A stretch of DNA of 33,703 nucleotides from an uncultured Clostridium sp. Its GTDB lineage: Bacteria > Bacillota > Clostridia > TANB77 > CAG-508. Below the pieces are notes generated by a model, which was not told where the DNA came from, did no database searches, and saw only the letters and a program-made list of their open reading frames with translations. Shown here piece after piece: positions 28,691-33,703 of this stretch (position 1 is the stretch's first letter; each line of letters begins with the position of its first letter). The stretch lies in assembly GCA_946498265.1 (NCBI GenBank), contig CAMMNR010000002.1, positions 1 through 33,703 on the forward strand. Reading direction: 5' to 3'. The position numbers and the translations under genes are program-made.

Positions 28691-28745
28691 TTGTATACGG
28701 AAATATCTTAAATAAGTCTAAAATAAAAATCAATTTCCTATACAA
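28691..28745. repeat. Inverted repeat behind mecA
   Basis: TTGTATACGGAAAT (28691-28704) faces ATTTCCTATACAA (28733-28745) in inverted orientation with one gap. The words TATACGGAAA and TTTCCTAT also occur together in the hairpin cluster at 10728-10813, so the two may be relatives of one small repeat family. No T-run follows, so it is not a convincing terminator. Confidence 0.4.
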
Positions 28746-28763
28746 TGCAAAAATAACTTATAC

Positions 28764-28808
28764 AAATAAAAATCCGGATTATAAATAATAAAAACCGGAT
28801 TTTTATTT
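28764..28808. terminator. Strong bidirectional terminator (mecA / M23 peptidase)
   Basis: AAATAAAAATCCGG (28764-28777) pairs perfectly over 14 bp with 28795-28808, with a 17-nt loop. The CCGG core is flanked by A-runs on one side and T-runs on the other, so it works for mecA on the plus strand and for the peptidase gene on the minus strand. Confidence 0.85.
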
Positions 28809-28840
28809 TATATAGAATTTAATTTTTTCTAAAATTTTAA

Positions 28841-29860
28841 TTAATATAAATAATTTTGTGGATTATATGCTACTCCATTTACTCTTATTTCTAAATGTAA
28901 ATGTGGTCCAGTAGAATTTCCTGTTGAGCCAACTGCTGCTATAGTTTGTCCTTGTGATACACTAGCACCAGCTGAAACATATAATTTGCTACAATGTGCA
29001 TAATATGTTTGAACATTGTTTCCATGTGATATTACTATCATATTTCCATAAGATCCTTTATATCCTGAAAAAGTTACTGTTCCTGAAGCTGTTGCTACAA
29101 TTGGAGTTCCTGTTGATGTTGCAATATCTAATCCTGTGTGTGATGATCTTCTAATAGCACTTCCAACTCCAAATTTTGATGTGATAATTCCTGAAACAGG
29201 TCTTATCAAACTAATCCCTAAATTTGCTTTTCCTCCTGATGTTTTACTTGAAGTATTAACAGTCCCTGTCGACTTAGCTTTAGTAGTATTTGAACTTCTC
29301 GTACTTGCAACTGTGACTTTTACTGGCTCTACATATAATTTAGCAATTGCTTCATCAGAAGAGACAAAATCTTTCATTTCTGTTTCATATTTTTCTGCTA
29401 TTGATAAATTATTTATATTTGTACTACCTTTTTCTTTAAGTGTATCTAATACTTTTTGTGCCTCATCGAAACTTGAAATATAATATTTTTCCTCTCCATT
29501 TTCTAATATAGAATAATATCTATAATATTCAATTCCTTGTTCTTTTACTTTATTATATATTTCATCATCATTTGTTACAACATCTTTTTTTAGTAGACAT
29601 AATTCATATTCAGGAAGATTTTCAACCTGAACAAATGCTGTATTATCATTTTCGCCTTCTCCATGTTCTACAAAAGCATTAATCTTGTGTTGTAACTCTG
29701 TTCTATTTTCTGTATATCCTACTTGTTCTCCATTTATATAAACACTATATGTTGGTTTGTATAAAAACGCTATTGCTCCAATTATTAAAAATATTGCAAT
29801 TAATAAAAGAATAAACATTTTTATTCCTTTTTTTGTATGTACCATTAATTTTTTAAACAT
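28841..29860 (-). CDS. Membrane-anchored M23 family metallo-endopeptidase
   Basis: 339 residues; ATG at 29860 with AAAGGA upstream. A basic start and one membrane helix (about 14-35) place the rest outside the cell. Residues about 40-195 form a beta/alpha region of unclear family, then a Ser/Thr/Lys linker (about 185-210). The C-terminal domain is a LytM/M23 peptidase: zinc ligands H241 and D245 in H-T-G-L-D, and H320-L-H322 in G-P-H-L-H-L-E, with I-T-S-K-F-G-V-G before them. Such enzymes cut peptide cross-links of peptidoglycan, or act as inactive partners, as SpoIIQ does in sporulation. Here the ligands are intact, so activity is likely. Single-gene unit between a terminator and a mobile element. 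Confidence 0.9.
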   Translation of the reverse strand: MFKKLMVHTKKGIKMFILLLIAIFLIIGAIAFLYKPTYSVYINGEQVGYTENRTELQHKINAFVEHGEGENDNTAFVQVENLPEYELCLLKKDVVTNDDEIYNKVKEQGIEYYRYYSILENGEEKYYISSFDEAQKVLDTLKEKGSTNINNLSIAEKYETEMKDFVSSDEAIAKLYVEPVKVTVASTRSSNTTKAKSTGTVNTSSKTSGGKANLGISLIRPVSGIITSKFGVGSAIRRSSHTGLDIATSTGTPIVATASGTVTFSGYKGSYGNMIVISHGNNVQTYYAHCSKLYVSAGASVSQGQTIAAVGSTGNSTGPHLHLEIRVNGVAYNPQNYLY

Positions 29861-29890
29861 TACAATATCTCCTTTGTATATGATATTGTA
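29861..29890 (-). promoter_or_regulatory. Inverted repeat over the ribosome binding site of the M23 gene
   Basis: TACAATATC (29861-29869) and GATATTGTA (29882-29890) are a perfect 9-bp inverted repeat with a 12-nt spacer. It touches the ATG, and the Shine-Dalgarno AAAGGA lies in the spacer and left arm. In RNA it would form a hairpin with the binding site at its loop; in DNA it could be an operator at the start of transcription. Confidence 0.5.
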
Positions 29891-29919
29891 ATATTATTGT
29901 AATTTTTTTAAAATTGCAA
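29891..29919 (-). promoter_or_regulatory. Possible promoter of the M23 gene
   Basis: On the minus strand TTGCAA (29919-29914) is followed after 17 bp by TAATAT (29896-29891). The -10 box is only partly like the consensus. Transcription would start near 29884, inside the inverted repeat at 29861-29890, giving a short leader. The stretch 29920-30001 holds a TTTCCGTAAGAT word and T-rich sequence, nothing else. Confidence 0.4.
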
Positions 29920-30001
29920 AGATTATGAATTGCTAATTTCCGTAAGATTTTTTATTTTTTCTTTGTTATTCTTTATTTTTTATGGTTTTTCTTTATTTTA
30001 C

Positions 30002-30267
30002 TTTTTTAGGGGACGTTCCTTCAATCCCGAAAATTAGGGAACAAAGGGACGGACTTTTTTACCATTTTGGGGACGCGTCCAAAAAGGGAATCTTAATTCT
30101 ATAACATTTTTTACTATAAGAACAAAGTATTATATATAAATTTAATAATTACGAATGCGAATGAAAGAATATTATAAATTCCCTTTTTGGACGCGTCCCC
30201 AAAATGGTAAAAAAGTCCGTCCCTTTGCCCCCTAATTTTCGGGATTGAAGGAACGTCCCCTAAAAAA
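30002..30267. mobile_element. Complete MITE/REPIN-like element with long inverted arms
   Basis: The arms at about 30002-30089 and 30179-30267 are reverse complements that differ at about two internal positions. Each arm holds three GGGACG words in one orientation (30009, 30046, 30069 in the left arm) and the palindrome GGACGCGTCC. The ~90-bp AT-rich loop is non-coding and is also found in the half copy at 1-152. Arms far richer in G+C than their surroundings, with GGGGACGTTCC-type ends, resemble REP sequences mobilised by TnpA_REP (Y1) transposases; that link is an inference. No target duplication can be defined in the AT-rich flanks. It lies between the divergent M23 and coat-protein genes. 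Confidence 0.82.
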
Positions 30268-30331
30268 ATGAATAAAAAATTTAAATTTGTAAAAACTATT
30301 TAAGAATTAAAAAATGAAAGGAAGGATAAAA

Positions 30332-30520
30332 ATGGCAGATCTAAATCAAATGGAATTACAACATTTAAGACACCTAATAGGTGCACACGAAACTGCATAT
30401 CAAAAGTTAAACACTTATTCATCTCAAGCAGTGGATCCACAAATAAAACAGTTATTTACTAAATCAGCTCAAGATGCATTAAATACTAAACAAAAATTGA
30501 TGACTTTTTTGAATAATTAG
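30332..30520 (+). CDS. CotF-like small spore coat protein
   Basis: 62 residues from the ATG at 30332, chosen because AAAGGAAGG lies six bases before it; an in-frame ATG at 30314 lacks a site. Entirely helical and polar, with M-A-D-L-N-Q-M-E-L-Q-H-L-R-H-L-I-G-A-H-E-T-A at the start, the pattern of short CotF-related coat proteins of Clostridia. A second helix carries D-P-Q-I-K-Q-L-F-T-K-S-A-Q-D. It pairs with the next gene 31 bp downstream. Probably made in the mother cell and laid on the spore, though no sporulation promoter can be recognised in 30268-30331. Confidence 0.75.
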   Translation: MADLNQMELQHLRHLIGAHETAYQKLNTYSSQAVDPQIKQLFTKSAQDALNTKQKLMTFLNN

Positions 30521-30551
30521 ACAATAATTAAATAGTAAGGAGGAAAATATA

Positions 30552-30797
30552 ATGGATGAAAAAACTATGGTAAATGATATTTTATCAGGTGTTAAATCTG
30601 ATCTAACAGCTTATCAAACAGCAATTTCTGAATCAGAAAATATGCAATTAAGACAAACTTTTCAACAAATAAGAAATAATGATGAAAGTTTTCAATATGA
30701 GTTATTTAAAATTGCACAATCTAAGGGTTATTATATACCTGCTCAAAAAGCTACTGTAACTGAAATAAATACTGTTAAAACAGAATTATCAAATTAA
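30552..30797 (+). CDS. CotF-like spore coat protein
   Basis: 81 residues; ATG with AAGGAGG eight bases upstream. M-V-N-D-I-L-S-G-V-K-S-D-L-T-A-Y-Q-T-A-I-S-E begins a helical domain typical of the Coat F family. A second helix has L-R-Q-T-F-Q-Q-I-R-N-N-D-E-S-F-Q-Y-E-L, and G-Y-Y-I-P-A-Q-K-A is a conserved-looking tail. It forms a two-gene operon with the preceding coat-like protein and ends before a terminator. It is shorter than CotF of Bacillus but the usual size for clostridial members. An 11-bp tandem repeat (ATTAATTATAA, about 30800-30829) follows the stop. Confidence 0.8.
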   Translation: MDEKTMVNDILSGVKSDLTAYQTAISESENMQLRQTFQQIRNNDESFQYELFKIAQSKGYYIPAQKATVTEINTVKTELSN

Positions 30798-30865
30798 ATA
30801 TTAATTATAAATTAATTATAAATTAATTTTTATATCATTAGAAAATATCTAATTTTCTATAACAT

Positions 30866-30904
30866 AAAAAAGATATCTTATCAAAAATGAAAGATATCTT
30901 TTTT
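30866..30904. terminator. Bidirectional terminator (coat genes / pcrA)
   Basis: AAAAAAGATATCTT (30866-30879) pairs perfectly over 14 bp with 30891-30904, leaving an 11-nt loop. The stem ends in T-runs on both strands, so it can end both the coat-protein operon and pcrA. A smaller 8-bp stem lies just before it (30839-30859). Confidence 0.8.
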
Positions 30905-30908
30905 CTAA

Positions 30909-33263
30909 TTAAATTATTTCAAGATTTGCGAATTTTGCCATTAGTCTTTTATGTCCTACTTTATCAAAGTTTATATCTACTTTTAAGTCTTCTCCTTCTG
31001 GTTCTACAGAGTTTATTGTTCCTTCTCCAAATTTTTTGTGATATACTCTTATTCCTGCTTCGTATTTACTTAAGTCTACTTGTTGTGTTGATTTTTTTCC
31101 TATATTATTTAAGTTATTTAGAAAACTTTCTGCTGTTCTAAACATAAATCCATTCGAAGTATTTGATTTTTTTGTATTTCCTACTGATGATATTGATGCT
31201 GCTACAGCTGGTTCTTTTTGCGTGTCTATTTTGTATGTTTTTATATTTCCAGAATTTCTACTTCCATATGACCAACTATATGCTGAATCTTCAAACATTC
31301 TATCCTTATTTGTTTTTCCATCACTGTCTCCAAATACATCTTGATATCCTTCTAGTAAATCTTCTGGTATTTCCTTTATAAATCTTGATACTGGATTATA
31401 ACTTGTTGAACCAAATATTGTACGCTGTCTACTGCATGTTAAAAATAAATAATTCTTTGCTCTTGTTATTCCTACATAGCATAAACGTCTTTCTTCTTCT
31501 AATTCTCTTGGCTCTGAAATTGATTTGTACCCAGGGAATATTCCTTCTTCCATTCCTACTAAAAATACTACTGGGAATTCTAGTCCTTTAGCACTATGTA
31601 GTGTCATAAGTGTTACGGATTCTTCGTTTTCTTCCATATTGTCAAGGTCGCTTGATAAAGTTATTCCTTCTAAAAATTCTCTTAACCCGTTTTCTGCAAA
31701 TTCTTCTTCAAATTCCATCGCCACTGTTAAAAATTCTTCTAAGTTTTCTATTCTATTTTCAGCTTCTATGGTGTTCTCATCTTCTAATGCTTTTGTATAT
31801 CCTGTCTTTTTCAATGTTTGTTTGATTAACTCTGATACTGATAAGTCTTCTATCTTACTTTTTAGTTCTTCTATTGTGTTTATAAATTCTCTTGAATTTA
31901 AATATACTCTATTTAGTCCATATTGCTCTGCATCTTTTATTATTTCATACATTGATTTCTCATTTGAAATTGCTAATTGTTCTACTTTGTCTAAACTAGT
32001 TTTCCCTATTCCTCTTTTTGGTTCGTTTATTATTCTTTTTAAACTTAAATTATCTGCATTATTTTGTATTAATCTTAAATATGCAATTATATCTTTTATT
32101 TCTTTTCTTTCATAGAATTTTAATCCACCTACAATTTTGTATGGAATATTTTCTCTTCTGAAAATATCTTCTATTGCTCTTGATTGTGTATTCATTCTAT
32201 ATAAAACTGCAAAATCAGAATATTTATAATATTCTTCTCTTTTTAAATGTTCTATTTGTGAAACTATATATGAACCTTCATCATATTCATTTTCTGCTAG
32301 ATATACTTGTGGTAAGTTCCCTTGTTCGTTTTCTGTCCATAATTCTTTTTTGTATTTTACTTCATTATTCTTTATTACAGCATTTGCTGCTTTTAATATA
32401 TTACCTGTACATCTATAATTTTGCTCTAGTTTTATTATTTTAGTTCCTGGGAAATCTCTTTCAAAATTTAAAATATTTGAAATGTCTGCTCCCCTAAAAG
32501 AATATATTCCTTGATCATTATCTCCAACAACTGTTATATTTCCATTTCTTGATGCAAATAATGTTATCAATGTAAATTGTGATTTATTAGTATCTTGATA
32601 CTCGTCTACTAAAACATATTTAAATTTATTTGAATAATATTCTAATACATCAGGATTTTCCATTAGTACTTTAATAGTATAATTTATAATATCATCAAAA
32701 TCTATTGCATTATTTTCTTTTAATCTTTTCTGATATAATTCATAAACTGTTGCTATTGTTTCTTTTCTAAAATCGCCATTTGCTCTTAAAGTATATTGGT
32801 CTGGCTCTAACATTTCATTTTTAGCATTACTTATTTCTGAAAGAACCGCTCTATCATTAAATAATTTATCATCTATTGCTAGGTCTTTCATACAATTTTT
32901 CACTAATGTTTTTTGGTCTGATGTGTCAAATATAATAAATGATGTATCAAATCCTATTCTATCTATAAATCTCCTTAAAATACGTACACATATTGAGTGA
33001 AATGTACCCATCCATATGTCTTTTGCTGGGTCTCCTACTAATCCAGCTATTCTTTCTTTCATTTCATTTGCTGCTTTATTTGTAAATGTGATTGCTAGAA
33101 TGTCCCATGGTTTAACGTTTTTTTCCCCTATTAAATAAGCTATTTTGTGTGTTAGTACTTTTGTTTTTCCACTTCCAGCCCCTGCTATTACTAAGCATGG
33201 TCCTTCTGTATTTATTACGGCTTCGTATTGTTTGTCATTTAATCCTTTTAATATATCTTGCAT
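30909..33263 (-). CDS. pcrA: ATP-dependent 3'-5' DNA helicase PcrA (UvrD/Rep family)
   Basis: 784 residues; ATG at 33263 with AAAGGA upstream. It unwinds DNA and clears proteins from it during repair and replication. Superfamily 1A motifs appear in order: Q-motif region L-N-D-K-Q-Y-E-A-V (8-16), Walker A G-A-G-S-G-K-T (28-34), G-T-F-H-S-I, Walker B D-E-Y-Q-D-T-N (about 219), G-D-N-D-Q-G-I-Y-S-F-R-G-A, Q-N-Y-R-C, T-L-H-S-A-K-G-L-E-F and V-G-I-T-R-A-K. The C-terminal ~50 residues (V-x-H-x-K-F-G-E-G-T-I) are the Tudor-like domain that binds RNA polymerase in PcrA. ligA, its frequent partner, is not in the window. Single-gene transcript with its own promoter and terminator. Confidence 0.95.
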   Translation of the reverse strand: MQDILKGLNDKQYEAVINTEGPCLVIAGAGSGKTKVLTHKIAYLIGEKNVKPWDILAITFTNKAANEMKERIAGLVGDPAKDIWMGTFHSICVRILRRFIDRIGFDTSFIIFDTSDQKTLVKNCMKDLAIDDKLFNDRAVLSEISNAKNEMLEPDQYTLRANGDFRKETIATVYELYQKRLKENNAIDFDDIINYTIKVLMENPDVLEYYSNKFKYVLVDEYQDTNKSQFTLITLFASRNGNITVVGDNDQGIYSFRGADISNILNFERDFPGTKIIKLEQNYRCTGNILKAANAVIKNNEVKYKKELWTENEQGNLPQVYLAENEYDEGSYIVSQIEHLKREEYYKYSDFAVLYRMNTQSRAIEDIFRRENIPYKIVGGLKFYERKEIKDIIAYLRLIQNNADNLSLKRIINEPKRGIGKTSLDKVEQLAISNEKSMYEIIKDAEQYGLNRVYLNSREFINTIEELKSKIEDLSVSELIKQTLKKTGYTKALEDENTIEAENRIENLEEFLTVAMEFEEEFAENGLREFLEGITLSSDLDNMEENEESVTLMTLHSAKGLEFPVVFLVGMEEGIFPGYKSISEPRELEEERRLCYVGITRAKNYLFLTCSRQRTIFGSTSYNPVSRFIKEIPEDLLEGYQDVFGDSDGKTNKDRMFEDSAYSWSYGSRNSGNIKTYKIDTQKEPAVAASISSVGNTKKSNTSNGFMFRTAESFLNNLNNIGKKSTQQVDLSKYEAGIRVYHKKFGEGTINSVEPEGEDLKVDINFDKVGHKRLMAKFANLEII

Positions 33264-33298
33264 ATTTTGTTCCTTTCTTTATTCAAAACTCTGTTTGT

Positions 33299-33327
33299 AT
33301 TCTACCATATCTTTTTTACGTTTTCAA
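33299..33327 (-). promoter_or_regulatory. Sigma-A promoter of pcrA
   Basis: On the minus strand TTGAAA (33327-33322), 17 bp, then TAGAAT (33304-33299). Transcription would start near 33292, about 29 nt before the start codon. Confidence 0.7.
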
Positions 33328-33397
33328 GATTAAATATACATTTTTTAGAAATTATCTTTATGCCAATTACCACTCATGACTAGTAATATTTGATAAC

Positions 33398-33703
33398 TTA
33401 TATCATAGTAGCTAATATTCCTAACAAAAATCCTATTATATTTCCAATGGCTGTCATTCTTCCATGATATAATTTGTTTGATTCTGGTGCAAGTTCTCCT
33501 GATACTATATATAACATTGCACCTGCGGCAAAACTTAAGCATATTGCAATTATTTCTTGTGATATATTTCCTATTATTGCTCCAAAAAATGCTCCAATTC
33601 CTGTTGTCACTCCTGATAATACTACATAGAAAATAACTTTACTTTTTTTCATTCCTCCATTTTTCATAGGTACTGCCATTGATATTCCTTCTGGTTGATT
33701 CTG
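33398..33703 (-). CDS. ZIP family metal transporter, C-terminal part (5' end outside window)
   Basis: 102 codons are visible and the frame stays open to the window edge, so the gene begins upstream. The first residues, Q-N-Q-P-E-G-I-S-M-A-V-P, correspond to the metal-binding helix of ZIP transporters (usually H-N-x-P-E-G); here the His position is Gln. Next come two to three membrane helices, with S-F-A-A-G-A-M-L-Y-I-V-S-G-E-L-A-P-E-S (the following helix with its conserved Glu) and a last helix ending at the stop. The layout fits the GufA/ZupT branch, which imports or balances zinc and other divalent ions. Product is a membrane protein; the substrate cannot be judged from this part. Confidence 0.8.
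   Translation of the reverse strand, partial: QNQPEGISMAVPMKNGGMKKSKVIFYVVLSGVTTGIGAFFGAIIGNISQEIIAICLSFAAGAMLYIVSGELAPESNKLYHGRMTAIGNIIGFLLGILATMI

Noticed and set aside
30800..30829. 11-bp tandem repeat ATTAATTATAA as an origin or iteron
   Set aside because: Fewer than three copies of a simple AT sequence, explained by composition; no replication gene nearby.
33345..33542. Minus-strand open frame overlapping the ZIP gene
   Set aside because: It overlaps a clear ZIP reading frame in another phase, has no good start and shows no family resemblance.
1..33703. CRISPR array
   Set aside because: The repeated sequences are inverted pairs or protein-domain repeats; no regularly spaced direct repeats with unique spacers occur.
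1..33703. Sortase gene partnering the surface proteins
   Set aside because: No product has a sortase-like T-L-x-T-C motif or fold signature. The M23 protein is a metallopeptidase.

Overview
The window is very AT-rich DNA with TTG as well as ATG starts, strong AGGAGG-type ribosome binding sites and near-consensus sigma-A promoters (TTGAAA-N17-TATAAT). The gene content (an mreBCD/mrdA/minC/radC cell-shape cluster, MecA, PcrA, two CotF-like coat proteins) points to a low-GC, endospore-forming Gram-positive in the class Clostridia, possibly an uncultured gut lineage. Species cannot be named from this sequence alone.

Positions 156-19804 (all minus strand) hold four giant secreted surface proteins in the transcription order A1 (19804-14930), B1 (14907-10867), A2 (10489-5708), B2 (5693-156). 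A1 and A2 are paralogs: signal peptide, long beta-rich N-terminal half, DUF11-type repeats, one SdrD_B/Cna_B-like domain, a last DUF11-like domain, then SIRTG, a membrane helix and basic residues. B1 and B2 are also paralogs: signal peptide, N-terminal domain with a C-x-x-H-x-Q motif, SpaA/Cna_B and SdrD_B domains, then PPTG, a membrane helix and basic residues. This is a duplicated two-gene unit; each copy has its own promoter and roughly 200-nt leader, and a hairpin terminator separates the copies. I infer a two-part cell-surface fibre or adhesin system, each operon giving a long stalk-like protein (A) and a Cna_B/thioester-like adhesin (B). No sortase is present in the window.

Positions 20185-21031 (plus) encode two overlapping small proteins of unknown function, converging on minC. 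Positions 21106-27513 (minus) are a cell-shape operon in the order DUF4321 membrane protein, radC, mreB, mreC, mreD, mrdA (PBP2), minC, behind a strong promoter. minC is separated from mrdA by a 149-bp palindromic element and is not followed by minD.

Positions 27634-33703 are a mixed region: a 243-bp palindrome, mecA (plus), an M23 endopeptidase (minus), a complete MITE/REPIN-like element (30002-30267), two small CotF-like coat proteins (plus), pcrA (minus) and the 3' end of a ZIP-type metal transporter (minus). The right half of another copy of the same mobile element lies at 1-152 in the opposite orientation, so two inverted copies bracket about 30 kb. No tRNA, rRNA, CRISPR array or transposase gene was found.
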